Positions 1 to 6,663 of a DNA stretch of 12,852 nt are shown one piece after another (the stretch's first letter is position 1; each line of letters begins with the position of its first letter). The position numbers and the translations under genes were made by a program. The notes beneath the pieces are model-generated. The model saw only the letters and a program-made list of their open reading frames with translations. It had not been told where the DNA came from and did not search any database. The stretch is from NCBI GenBank assembly GCA_023264755.1, contig JAHFVB010000066.1:1-12852 (forward strand). The letters run 5' to 3'. Source of the stretch: Mycobacterium sp. (GTDB lineage: Bacteria; Actinomycetota; Actinomycetes; Mycobacteriales; Mycobacteriaceae).

Positions 1-774
1 GCCGTCGTTGATGAAGTACGCCTGACCGGGTGCCGACCCGCCGGGTACCAGGTGCTCGGCGGCGAGGATGAAGCCGTGAATCAAGTTGTGTACGTATGAG
101 TTGTCGAGCTTGCTGTGCTTGCTGCCCACCAGCACCTTGACGTTTCCGGCAAGCACGTTCTCGAAGACCTTGCGGAACATCGTCTGGTCGCCACGGCCCC
201 AGATGCCACTTGGGCGGATCGAACACGTGAGCATGCCAGCTCCATCTTCGACACCGTTCTCGGCGAGTACGAACTTCTCCGCAGTGACCTTGGTCTCGGT
301 GTACAGATCGTTGAAACGCTCTGTGTACGGCAGGGTTTCGTCACCATTGACGATCTCCTGACCGCCCATCACCACGCTGTTGGACGCGGTGTAGACGAAT
401 CGCTTGGTACCTGCCGCCCGTGCGGCGCGCACCAGGTTCTGGGTGCCGCCGACGTTGACCGCGAAGCTGCGCTGTCGGTATTCGTCGGTGACGGAAGCGC
501 CACCCATGAGGTCGATGATGGCCGCGGTGTGGAAGACGGTGTCGACCGCGTCCGCGCCCGACCCAATGGCGGCGGCGACGTCGTCGACGTTGCTGATGTC
601 GCCGGTGACGACCTGCAGCCGCGGATGGTCGGGCAGTGGCGATGGCACCCGGTCGAACGAGCGCACGTCGTGCCCGCGGCCGAGTAGTTCGGTCACCAGA
701 TTGGCGCCGACGAAGCCGGAGCCTCCGGTGACGAGCACTCGGCCAAGATCGGTGGTCAGCATTGGGTCACCCAT
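1..774 (-). CDS. 3-beta-hydroxysteroid dehydrogenase, extended SDR family (3' end cut by window)
   Basis: Probable NAD-dependent 3beta-hydroxysteroid dehydrogenase/isomerase, which oxidises cholesterol to cholest-4-en-3-one, the entry step of mycobacterial sterol breakdown. The visible 258 residues begin MGDPMLTTDLGRVLVTGG. They show the Rossmann dinucleotide-binding motif GGSGFVG (17-23), the active-site region YTASNS (Ser131) and the YxxxK catalytic pair in YTETK (Tyr158, Lys162). The sequence closely resembles what I recall of M. tuberculosis Rv1106c, but has about three extra residues near 176-180 (EDGAG). That family is about 370 residues, so roughly 110 C-terminal residues lie off the left edge. 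ATG 774 is chosen because the homologue also starts MGD and because a -10 box and operator sit just upstream; ATG 762 is an in-frame alternative. No ribosome site is visible, which suggests a leaderless mRNA. KstR repression, lifted by sterol metabolites, is inferred from the operator. Confidence 0.93.
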   Translation of the reverse strand, partial: MGDPMLTTDLGRVLVTGGSGFVGANLVTELLGRGHDVRSFDRVPSPLPDHPRLQVVTGDISNVDDVAAAIGSGADAVDTVFHTAAIIDLMGGASVTDEYRQRSFAVNVGGTQNLVRAARAAGTKRFVYTASNSVVMGGQEIVNGDETLPYTERFNDLYTETKVTAEKFVLAENGVEDGAGMLTCSIRPSGIWGRGDQTMFRKVFENVLAGNVKVLVGSKHSKLDNSYVHNLIHGFILAAEHLVPGGSAPGQAYFINDG

Positions 775-782
775 GGAAGTAC

Positions 783-788
783 ACGTTA
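783..788 (-). promoter_or_regulatory. -10 element TAACGT of the 3beta-HSD gene
   Basis: On the minus strand TAACGT fits the mycobacterial SigA -10 consensus TANNNT. Its end lies 8 nt before ATG 774, so RNA should start at or next to the start codon. No purine-rich ribosome site fits in those 8 nt. This is an inference from spacing; no -35 was identified, and that region is occupied by the KstR site. Confidence 0.6.
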
Positions 789-795
789 CCCGCAA

Positions 796-815
796 AACTG
801 GAACGTGTTCCAGTT
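796..815. promoter_or_regulatory. KstR-type operator (9-bp inverted repeat, 2-bp spacer)
   Basis: AACTGGAACGTGTTCCAGTT is a perfect 9+2+9 inverted repeat. It fits the KstR core TnnAACnnGTTnnA known from mycobacterial cholesterol genes. If transcription starts at the ATG (774), it covers about -22 to -41 and so overlaps the -35 region, where a TetR-family repressor would block RNA polymerase. In M. smegmatis the orthologous 3beta-HSD gene is reported to be KstR-dependent, which supports the call. The neighbour on the far side is xseB, which reads towards the site and is unlikely to be its target. Confidence 0.9.
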
Positions 816-848
816 CGGGGTGGGGGGCGGTCCGAACTCCGGCACCGA

Positions 849-1061
849 TTAGTCCTCCGGGTCGGTTCGGGTGGCCAGCGCGTCGGCCACCTTCTGGCGC
901 GCCCCAGCCAAGTGCTCTTCACATCGTTTGGCCAGTTCTTCGCCTCTTTCCCAGAGTTTCAGCGAAGTGTCGAGATCCAGTCCGCCCTGTTCCAGTTGGC
1001 GGACGACCTCGATCAGTTCGTCGCGGGCCTGCTCATAACCCAGCTGACTAATGGGCTTCAT
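849..1061 (-). CDS. xseB: Exodeoxyribonuclease VII small subunit
   Basis: Small subunit of exonuclease VII, which with several copies of itself binds one XseA and degrades single-stranded DNA to short oligonucleotides in repair and recombination. The 70-residue protein is of usual family length and mostly helical. It has the family pattern [20 protein letters not shown] (5-24) followed by [24 protein letters not shown]. Its ATG lies inside the end of xseA (14-nt overlap, xseA ends at 1048), so the two are almost certainly translationally coupled. Its stop is 74 bp from the 3beta-HSD start; that gap holds the KstR promoter, so the downstream steroid gene is a separate unit. Confidence 0.95.
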   Translation of the reverse strand: MKPISQLGYEQARDELIEVVRQLEQGGLDLDTSLKLWERGEELAKRCEEHLAGARQKVADALATRTDPED

Positions 1062-2286
1062 CTAGTCCCTCACTCGTGGTGATGACGGCTCCGTCGGTCA
1101 CCCGGATCCGCAATCGGGTGCCTTCGGGTGCGTCGGCGACCGAACGTAGGACGGTCGCCGAGCCGGAGGCGTCGATGGTCTGTACGACGGCATACCCGCG
1201 GGCCAAGGTGGCGGCTGGGCCCAGCGTGGTCAGCCTGGCCGACAGATGGCCGATCCGTTCGGTCTCGGCGCCGATCAACCTGTTGACGTCGCGCCGGGCG
1301 GCGGTGCGGGCGCGGTGGACCTCTTCGGCGCGCGCGGCCAAGGCCGCCAGTGGATCGGCGATCACGGGCCGGCTGCGCAGCTGGGCGATCGTGTGCTGCT
1401 CGCGGTGCACCCAGTTGCGCAGCGCGCGGGCGCCACGACGGCGGAGCTCGCCCACCAACGCCTGTTCGGCCGCGGCATCCGGTACGACGCGCTTGGCCGC
1501 ATCGGTCGGAGTCGCGGCGCGCAGGTCGGCCACCAGGTCGCACAGCGGATTGTCCGGTTCGTGTCCGACCGCGCTGACCACCGGCGTGGTGCACTTGCTG
1601 ATCTCCCGGCACAGCGTCTCGTCGGAGAACGGCAGCAGGTCCTCGACGCTGCCACCACCGCGGGCCAGCACGATCACGTCCACGTGCGGATCGGCATCGA
1701 GCCCGCGCAGGGCTTCGACCATCTGGGGAACGGCGTTGGCGCCCTGAACTATGGTGTTGCGTACGGCGAATCGCACTGCCGGCCAACGGTTCTCCGCCAC
1801 CGATATCACGTCACGTTCGGCCGCCGAAGCACGCCCGGTGATGAGCCCGATGACGTTGGGTAGGAACGGGATCGGCCGCTTCAAGCGTGGGTCGAACAGC
1901 CCCTCGGCGTCCAGCAGGCGACGCAGCCGATCGATGCGGGCCAGAAGCTCGCCGATTCCGACGGCGCGAATCTCGCTGATGCGCAAGCTGAACGAACCAT
2001 TGCGCGTGTAGAACTGCGGCCTGCCGAGCATGATCACCTGCGTACCCTCGGCCAGTGGCACGGGGGCGTTGACGACGAGATCGCGCGGACAACTGACCGA
2101 AAGGGACATGTCCGCAGCGGGGTCGCGCAGCACCATCCACGCGGTCGACTGACGCACCTTCAACTCCGTCAGCTGGCCCTCGATCCACACCGATCCGAGC
2201 CGGTCGATGTACTTGGCGACGCGAGTGGCGACGGCGCGCACCGGCCAGGGGTTGTCGGGGGACTTGCCCTGCTCGCCGTCAGCCAT
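1048..2286 (-). CDS. xseA: Exodeoxyribonuclease VII large subunit
   Basis: Catalytic subunit of exonuclease VII (412 residues, normal for actinobacteria). The N-terminal OB-fold covers about 12-110 ([39 protein letters not shown]). The catalytic domain follows, with [18 protein letters not shown] (142-159), the family signature [13 protein letters not shown] (208-220) and [20 protein letters not shown] (241-260). A helical C-terminal part should carry XseB. The gene sits 21 bp after the stop of the Rv1109c-like gene and overlaps xseB by 14 nt, so all three probably form one operon. ATG 2286 is the first start after the upstream stop; the ribosome site before it is poor (GGCTGGG), consistent with coupling. 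Confidence 0.95.
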   Translation of the reverse strand: MADGEQGKSPDNPWPVRAVATRVAKYIDRLGSVWIEGQLTELKVRQSTAWMVLRDPAADMSLSVSCPRDLVVNAPVPLAEGTQVIMLGRPQFYTRNGSFSLRISEIRAVGIGELLARIDRLRRLLDAEGLFDPRLKRPIPFLPNVIGLITGRASAAERDVISVAENRWPAVRFAVRNTIVQGANAVPQMVEALRGLDADPHVDVIVLARGGGSVEDLLPFSDETLCREISKCTTPVVSAVGHEPDNPLCDLVADLRAATPTDAAKRVVPDAAAEQALVGELRRRGARALRNWVHREQHTIAQLRSRPVIADPLAALAARAEEVHRARTAARRDVNRLIGAETERIGHLSARLTTLGPAATLARGYAVVQTIDASGSATVLRSVADAPEGTRLRIRVTDGAVITTSEGLDEAH

Positions 2287-2307
2287 CTACCCAGCCTGCT
2301 GGGGTGC

Positions 2308-2886
2308 TCACTTGGCCGTCGCGCGGGTGATCCTGTTGGCGAGCAGCGTCTGGAAGGGAGCCCGGGCCTTGGTCTGGCCTTCGTAGGCCAGCAGGGCCTC
2401 CAGGTCGGCCACGCGCAGCGACGAGAGCCGCGCGCGCAGTTGGGCAAGAGTCAACGCCGGGTAGTCCAGTTCGGCCACGATGCCAGGTGCCTCGGCAGGA
2501 GCCTGCTCGGTGGGCGAGGGCGCGGCGACGACCTCGGGTTCGCCGGTGCTGTACAGCGCGAAGCGGCCCTCGGTGAGCCGCTCGCCCGGCTGGGTGTCGG
2601 CCGGGCCGGTGTCCTCGTCGTCGGCTTCGAGGTTGTCGTAGATGTCCTCGTCGAACGTCGCCCACTCGGGCTGCTCGTCCTTCGGCGGGAACAACTGATC
2701 GAGCGTCTCGTCGCCGCGGATCACCAGATCGGCCACGTCCTGCTGCATCTTCATGACGAACTGGGCGACCTGGCTGACCACCGTCATGGGGTAGGTCAGG
2801 ATGGTTTGCGGCAGCTTGCGGGTTTCGTCCAGCGCGGTGACCGCCGCGCCCACCAGCAGTCGGACCCCATACGGTGCTGTTGCCAT
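2308..2886 (-). CDS. Rv1109c-like protein, lipid-droplet-associated type
   Basis: A 192-residue protein starting [19 protein letters not shown], very similar to what I recall of M. tuberculosis Rv1109c. Homologues are often named lipid-droplet-associated (related to MLDS of Rhodococcus); that label is from memory and not shown here. The N-terminal ~60 residues are amphipathic or hydrophobic ([20 protein letters not shown]), suited to lying on a lipid surface. A conserved [19 protein letters not shown] stretch follows, then an acidic, Pro-rich linker (~100-145). A helical C-terminal segment ends the protein ([39 protein letters not shown]). No signal peptide is seen. The reading frame stays open far upstream through ispH antisense, but ATG 2886 is the true start: the homologue begins there and a -10 box TACGCT lies 7 nt upstream. 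It is first in the operon with xseA and xseB. Confidence 0.85.
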   Translation of the reverse strand: MATAPYGVRLLVGAAVTALDETRKLPQTILTYPMTVVSQVAQFVMKMQQDVADLVIRGDETLDQLFPPKDEQPEWATFDEDIYDNLEADDEDTGPADTQPGERLTEGRFALYSTGEPEVVAAPSPTEQAPAEAPGIVAELDYPALTLAQLRARLSSLRVADLEALLAYEGQTKARAPFQTLLANRITRATAK

Positions 2887-2893
2887 GGCTGCA

Positions 2894-2899
2894 AGCGTA
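2894..2899 (-). promoter_or_regulatory. -10 element TACGCT of the Rv1109c-like/xseA/xseB operon
   Basis: TACGCT (minus strand) matches TANNNT and ends 7 nt before ATG 2886. There is no ribosome site between them, so the mRNA is probably leaderless. It shares a 66-bp divergent spacer with the ispH promoter. Confidence 0.5.
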
Positions 2900-2939
2900 C
2901 GGCGAACCCGCCAACTGGTCGGATAAGGGAGCGGGTAAG

Positions 2940-2945
2940 TACCCT
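2940..2945 (+). promoter_or_regulatory. -10 element TACCCT of ispH
   Basis: TACCCT matches TANNNT and ends 7 nt before ATG 2953, mirroring the box on the opposite strand. No ribosome site is present. It overlaps the right arm of a small inverted repeat GGGTA-AG-TACCC (2934-2945), which could be coincidence or a binding site. Confidence 0.5.
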
Positions 2946-2952
2946 GGGACTC

Positions 2953-3954
2953 ATGCCACCGTCGATCAACCTGGGATTTCCGGGCGCCCCGCCCGCCGTC
3001 GTCGGCGCCGCGGAGGGAAGGCGTGTCCTGCTCGCCGAACCTCGTGGCTACTGCGCCGGGGTGGACCGCGCCGTCGAGACCGTAGAACGCGCGCTGGAGA
3101 AGCACGGTGCCCCGGTCTACGTGCGCCACGAAATCGTCCACAACGTCCACGTCGTCGAGACGTTGGCCAAGGCGGGCGCCATCTTCGTCGACGAGACCGA
3201 TCAGGTGCCCGAGGGTTCCATCGTGGTGTTCTCCGCGCACTGGGTGGCCCCGACCGTGCAGGTCATCGCCGCCGAGCGCGGGCTCAAGGTGATCGACGCG
3301 ACCTGCCCGCTGGTGACCAAGGTGCACAACGAGGCCAAGCGGTTCGCCCGCGACGACTACGACATCCTGCTCATCGGCCACGAGGGCCACGAAGAGGTCG
3401 TCGGCACTGCGGGGGAGGCGCCCGAGCACGTGCAGCTGGTCGACGGCCCCGAATCGGTCGACAAGGTCACCGTCCGCGACGAGAACAAGGTGATCTGGCT
3501 GTCCCAGACCACGCTGAGCGTCGACGAGACGATGGCGACCGTGCGGCGGCTGCGCGAGCGGTTCCCGAAGCTTCAGGACCCGCCGAGCGACGACATCTGC
3601 TACGCCACCCAGAACCGTCAGGTGGCGGTCAAGGCGATGGCTCCGGCGTGTGAGCTGGTCATCGTCGTCGGCTCGCGCAACTCGTCGAACTCGGTGCGGC
3701 TGGTCGAGGTGGCGCTGGGCGCCGGTTCCGACGCGTCCTACCTGGTGGACTACGCCGACGACATCGACCCCGCGTGGCTCGAGGGCGTGACGACCGTCGG
3801 GGTGACCTCTGGCGCGTCGGTGCCCGAGGTTTTGGTGCGCGGAGTGCTCGAGCGGTTGGCCGAGTATGGCTACGACACCGTTCAGCCGGTCACGACGGCC
3901 AACGAGACGTTGGTGTTCGCGTTGCCGCGCGAGATCCGTCCTGCGCGGCGATGA
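2953..3954 (+). CDS. ispH: 4-hydroxy-3-methylbut-2-enyl diphosphate reductase (LytB2 type)
   Basis: IspH, the iron-sulfur enzyme that makes IPP and DMAPP from HMBPP in the last MEP-pathway step. The 333-residue protein has all three cluster cysteines (Cys34 in [11 protein letters not shown], Cys118 in DATCPL, Cys216 in DDICYAT). It also keeps the substrate histidines (His63 in EIVH, His96 in FSAH, His146 in GHEGHEE), the acid corresponding to E. coli Glu126 (Glu148), QTTLS (185-189), NSSN (243-246) and TSGAS (285-289). Two positions are odd: the near-invariant Gly after His96 is Trp97 (SAHWV instead of SAHGV), and HNR/HNK is HNV (Val65). The rest is highly conserved. ATG 2953 is chosen because the protein lines up with M. 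tuberculosis Rv1110 from there; the open frame back to 2440 is antisense to the Rv1109c-like gene. It converges on the DUF6542-type gene. Confidence 0.95.
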   Translation: MPPSINLGFPGAPPAVVGAAEGRRVLLAEPRGYCAGVDRAVETVERALEKHGAPVYVRHEIVHNVHVVETLAKAGAIFVDETDQVPEGSIVVFSAHWVAPTVQVIAAERGLKVIDATCPLVTKVHNEAKRFARDDYDILLIGHEGHEEVVGTAGEAPEHVQLVDGPESVDKVTVRDENKVIWLSQTTLSVDETMATVRRLRERFPKLQDPPSDDICYATQNRQVAVKAMAPACELVIVVGSRNSSNSVRLVEVALGAGSDASYLVDYADDIDPAWLEGVTTVGVTSGASVPEVLVRGVLERLAEYGYDTVQPVTTANETLVFALPREIRPARR

Positions 3955-3957
3955 GCC

Positions 3958-3997
3958 TGCTTGGCCTTGTGTTTGAGTGCTTGCGCCTTGTGTTGAG
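3958..3997 (+). repeat. Imperfect tandem repeat, 2 x 20 bp
   Basis: TGCTTGGCCTTGTGTTTGAG (3958-3977) is followed directly by TGCTTGCGCCTTGTGTTGAG (3978-3997). The copies differ only by one inserted C and one missing T. The repeat starts 4 nt after the ispH stop codon, in the 3' untranslated region. No function is evident. Confidence 0.8.
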
Positions 3998-4006
3998 ACT
4001 GCGGTG

Positions 4007-4037
4007 AGGGCGAGGCCTTCTCGCACTTCTTCGCCCT
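4007..4037 (+). terminator. Possible hairpin terminator between ispH and the DUF6542-type gene
   Basis: AGGGCGA (4007-4013) pairs perfectly with TCGCCCT (4031-4037) across a 17-nt loop. A competing compact hairpin GCGAG/CTCGC (4010-4014 with 4020-4024, 5-nt loop) overlaps it. No T-tract follows. It sits in the convergent gap where termination is needed, but the structure is modest. Confidence 0.35.
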
Positions 4038-4042
4038 GAGCG

Positions 4043-4088
4043 CAGTGTCAACGTCGGTTAGACGTCAGTGTCAACGTCGGTTAGACGT
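4043..4088. repeat. Perfect tandem duplication, 2 x 23 bp, covering a stop codon
   Basis: The 23-bp unit beginning CAGTGTCAACGTCGG occurs at 4043-4065 and again without change at 4066-4088. The second copy contains the last two codons and the TAA stop (4081-4083) of the minus-strand DUF6542-type gene. The duplication therefore leaves a spare copy of the gene's 3' end just past the stop. Its identity suggests a recent slippage event. Confidence 0.9.
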
Positions 4089-5280
4089 CGAACTCCCAGG
4101 AATCTGCATCGCCACGGGGTCGCCTCGGCCGGGTGCGGTGCTCGGTGCGTGACTCGGCATCGTCATCACCCCGGTAGCGGACTCGCGACACCGGGTGGTG
4201 TGACCCGCTGGCACCGTTGGTGGTGCGGGGTTCGTACGAGTCGTAGGGGTCATAGCTGGTCGGTCGGCGCCGCCGTTCGGGCCGCTCGGCGCGCTCGGTG
4301 CGATCGGCACGGTCGGGGCGGTCGGCACGGTCGGGGCGTTCCGAGCGCAGCGGTCGGTCGAGTCGTTCGGGGCGCTCGTACGCGCTACGACCGTCGCTCG
4401 GTGGCAGGTTTCGGCGCGGCTCGCGCGCTTCCCGAGGCTGCGGCGGGCGAGGGCGCCTGCGAGGCTCGGCCGCCGGGTCGATGGGTGACGCGGCTTGGGC
4501 AGCCGGTCGCCGACGGGGACGGCTAGTGGTTGGGTCGCTGAATTCGGTCTCGGGTTCAGGCGGACGCACGTGCCGCGATCGCGAGCTGCCTGCGGCCGGG
4601 CTTGCCTTGCGCGGCCGGCGCGGTGGTTCGTCTGAGGCGGTGGCCGCGGCGGCGGCTGCCGCGGCGCGACTGGGCCGGTCGATGGAATGGTCGCGGCGCC
4701 GACGCGGCGGGGTGGCGTCGACCGCGTCCAACAGCGTGGTGTCGGCGGCTGCGCCTGCGGTCTTGGTCCTGCGGGCAGTCTTCGGCTTGCTTGCAGCCTT
4801 GAGGTCGCCGTCGTCGGCCTCGGCTTCGACGGGGGTGACGCGGCGGCCGACCGTGGCCAGGTACCACCGGATCATGCCGACGATGAGCACGACTGCGGAC
4901 GTGATGAACATCAGGGGGAAGCGCTCGATCAACGGGTAGCCACAGTTGATGAGGACGTCCTTCACGCCATGGATGGTGCTGCTGTGAAACAGGAAGTAGG
5001 CAGTGGGGACGGTGAAGAAGAGGACCAGTGGCGGTTGGATCACGGCCGTGAAGACGCCGGACTGCCGAACCGCAAGAACTGCCCCGAGGCATCCGGTGAC
5101 GTAACACACCGCGAAGACGGCGCTGAGTTCCTTGTTGCCGGCTCCCGCGTCGAACGCGAAACCTACCGCTGCTGCCGTCGCGGCGACCAAGACCGCGCCC
5201 CACCAGGGGATTCCCGGCACGCGAGGCAGCGCTGACCTGTGGTCGGCATCCACCGCCGACCGTGCGCGCTGTCCTGACAC
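4081..5280 (-). CDS. DUF6542-type four-helix membrane protein with long Arg/Pro-rich tail
   Basis: A 399-residue protein with the position and layout of M. tuberculosis Rv1111c. Four hydrophobic segments at about 25-43, 51-71, 78-98 and 120-141 form an N-terminal membrane domain (DUF6542 by recollection; function unknown). Residues ~150-399 form a cytoplasm-type disordered tail rich in Arg, Pro, Asp and Ala. It includes a nine-Ala run near 210 and a run of RPDRAD/RTERAE hexapeptides near 310-335, encoded by an 18-bp DNA repeat. The very C-terminus (SRVRYR...SWEFDV) looks more ordered. GTG 5280 is chosen because it is 6 nt downstream of a -10 box TACGGT and has no ribosome site. It diverges from ychF over 84 bp and converges on ispH. 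Confidence 0.85.
   Translation of the reverse strand: MSGQRARSAVDADHRSALPRVPGIPWWGAVLVAATAAAVGFAFDAGAGNKELSAVFAVCYVTGCLGAVLAVRQSGVFTAVIQPPLVLFFTVPTAYFLFHSSTIHGVKDVLINCGYPLIERFPLMFITSAVVLIVGMIRWYLATVGRRVTPVEAEADDGDLKAASKPKTARRTKTAGAAADTTLLDAVDATPPRRRRDHSIDRPSRAAAAAAAATASDEPPRRPRKASPAAGSSRSRHVRPPEPETEFSDPTTSRPRRRPAAQAASPIDPAAEPRRRPRPPQPREAREPRRNLPPSDGRSAYERPERLDRPLRSERPDRADRPDRADRTERAERPERRRRPTSYDPYDSYEPRTTNGASGSHHPVSRVRYRGDDDAESRTEHRTRPRRPRGDADSWEFDV
4304..4339. repeat. In-frame tandem repeat, 2 x 18 bp
   Basis: TCGGCACGGTCGGGGCGG is repeated with one change at the last base (4304-4321 and 4322-4339). On the minus strand each unit encodes a six-residue Arg-Pro-Asp-Arg-Ala-Asp module in the tail of the DUF6542-type protein. 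Weaker copies flank it (about 4280-4350). Length variation between strains would be expected here. Confidence 0.8.
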
Positions 5281-5286
5281 GCTTAG

Positions 5287-5292
5287 ACCGTA
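5287..5292 (-). promoter_or_regulatory. -10 element TACGGT of the DUF6542-type gene
   Basis: TACGGT on the minus strand ends 6 nt before GTG 5280. No ribosome site lies between, so the transcript is predicted to be leaderless. Confidence 0.5.
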
Positions 5293-5349
5293 CCGGCAAT
5301 CTTGCCCACTGTGCTGCCAGGACGCTCGGGCGTGCCTGGGTGTGGCCCC

Positions 5350-5355
5350 TAGACT
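5350..5355 (+). promoter_or_regulatory. -10 element TAGACT of ychF
   Basis: TAGACT matches TANNNT and ends 9 nt before GTG 5365. No ribosome site is visible, so the mRNA is leaderless or has a leader of only a few nucleotides. Confidence 0.5.
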
Positions 5356-5364
5356 GTCGAAACC

Positions 5365-6438
5365 GTGGGCCTCAACTTGGGAATCGTCGGACTGCCGAAC
5401 GTTGGCAAGTCAACACTGTTCAACGCTCTGACACGCAACGATGTGTTGGCGGCGAATTATCCGTTCGCGACGATCGAACCCAATGAGGGCGTGGTGCCGT
5501 TGCCAGATCCTCGGCTGGCCGAGTTGGCCAAGATCTTCGGCTCCGAGAAATTGGTGCCTGCTCCCGTGACCTTCGTCGACATCGCCGGCATCGTGAAGGG
5601 GGCGTCCGAGGGGGCCGGGCTGGGCAACAAATTCCTGGCCAACATTCGCGAGTGCGACGCGATCTGTCAGGTGGTGCGGGTCTTTGCCGACGACGACGTG
5701 GTGCACGTCGACGGCCGGGTCGATCCCGCTTCAGACATCGAGGTGATCGAAACCGAGCTGATCCTCGCCGACATGCAGACCTTGGAGAAGGCGGTTCCGC
5801 GCCTGGAGAAGGAAGCGCGCAACAACAAGGACCGCAAGGCGGTTCACGAGGCGGCGGTGGCCGCGCAGGCGATTCTGGACACGGGCAAGACACTTTTCGC
5901 GGCGGGTGTGGACGTGTCCTTGTTGCGCGAACTGAACCTGATGACGACCAAGCCGTTCCTCTACGTGTTCAACGCCGACGAAGCGGTGCTCACCGACGAA
6001 GCCCGCAAGGCGGAGTTGCGCGCGATGGTGGCGCCGGCCGACGCGGTGTTCCTCGACGCGAAGATCGAAGCCGAACTCGTCGAACTCGACGACGAGTCGG
6101 CGATGGAACTGTTGGAGTCGATCGGGCAGTCCGAGCGAGGTTTGGACGCGTTGGCGCGGGCGGGCTTCCACACTCTGAAGCTGCAGACGTACCTGACCGC
6201 CGGCCCCAAGGAAGCCCGCGCCTGGACCATCCATCAGGGCGATACCGCCCCCAAGGCAGCCGGCGTCATCCACACCGATTTCGAGAAGGGTTTCATCAAG
6301 GCCGAGATCGTGTCGTTCGACGACCTCGCCGCGGCCGGCTCGATGGCTGCGGCCAAGGCGGCGGGCAAGGTTCGCATGGAGGGCAAGGACTACGTGATGG
6401 CCGACGGCGACGTGGTCGAGTTCCGGTTCAACGTCTGA
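5365..6438 (+). CDS. ychF: Redox-regulated ATPase/GTPase YchF (Obg-related)
   Basis: YchF/Ola1 family P-loop nucleotidase (357 residues, full length), a near-universal cytoplasmic protein that prefers ATP and is linked to ribosomes and stress responses. It shows the P-loop GLPNVGKS (9-16), the DIAG switch motif (72-75) followed by GASEGAGLGNKFL, and NADE (203-206) in place of the usual GTPase NKxD, as in all YchF proteins. A coiled-coil insertion lies at about 135-170 and the C-terminal TGS domain ends GDVVEFRFNV. GTG 5365 starts the expected MGLNLGIVGLPNVGKS. It is transcribed away from the DUF6542-type gene and converges on the CPBP protease gene across 225 bp. Confidence 0.96.
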   Translation: MGLNLGIVGLPNVGKSTLFNALTRNDVLAANYPFATIEPNEGVVPLPDPRLAELAKIFGSEKLVPAPVTFVDIAGIVKGASEGAGLGNKFLANIRECDAICQVVRVFADDDVVHVDGRVDPASDIEVIETELILADMQTLEKAVPRLEKEARNNKDRKAVHEAAVAAQAILDTGKTLFAAGVDVSLLRELNLMTTKPFLYVFNADEAVLTDEARKAELRAMVAPADAVFLDAKIEAELVELDDESAMELLESIGQSERGLDALARAGFHTLKLQTYLTAGPKEARAWTIHQGDTAPKAAGVIHTDFEKGFIKAEIVSFDDLAAAGSMAAAKAAGKVRMEGKDYVMADGDVVEFRFNV

Positions 6439-6663
6439 CGGCCGCCCGCGGCTGCTCCGCCCGGTCGCCTCGTCCGCGTCGCTGCGGCTGCGCGGCTCGG
6501 TCGCGAGTCGGACAATCGACATTCGCTCGTAGAGCGTCACCGAATGATGACGCCGGAAACCGCACTGGTCGACGGTGACGGGGTCGGAGGCACATCGCGC
6601 CCCCGCTGGTGGCCAACAGGATGGTAAGTACCCGAGTGGAGCCCAGAGCACGCTGACAGCTGG
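6439..6663. other. Convergent intergenic region, no gene seen
   Basis: These 225 bp lie between the stop codons of ychF and the CPBP protease. The first ~70 bp are very GC-rich with several short self-complementary runs. CATTCG (6520-6525) and CGAATG (6541-6546) form outer arms around an overlapping CGCTC/GAGCG hairpin (6524-6536), a possible transcription end. GGTAAGTACCC near 6625 repeats an 11-mer found before ispH. No convincing coding ORF or RNA gene was found. Confidence 0.5.

Noticed and set aside
115..687. 190-codon plus-strand ORF at the left edge
   Set aside because: It is fully antisense to the 3beta-HSD gene, whose Rossmann and YxxxK motifs are clear.
2440..2952. Open frame joined to the 5' end of ispH (would give a 504-residue protein)
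   Set aside because: It is antisense to the Rv1109c-like gene, its sequence is low-complexity, and IspH homologues begin near 2953, where a promoter box also lies.
2887..4026. Long minus-strand extension of the Rv1109c-like ORF (572 residues)
   Set aside because: It runs antisense to ispH with His/Asp-rich shadow sequence; ATG 2886 matches the homologue start.
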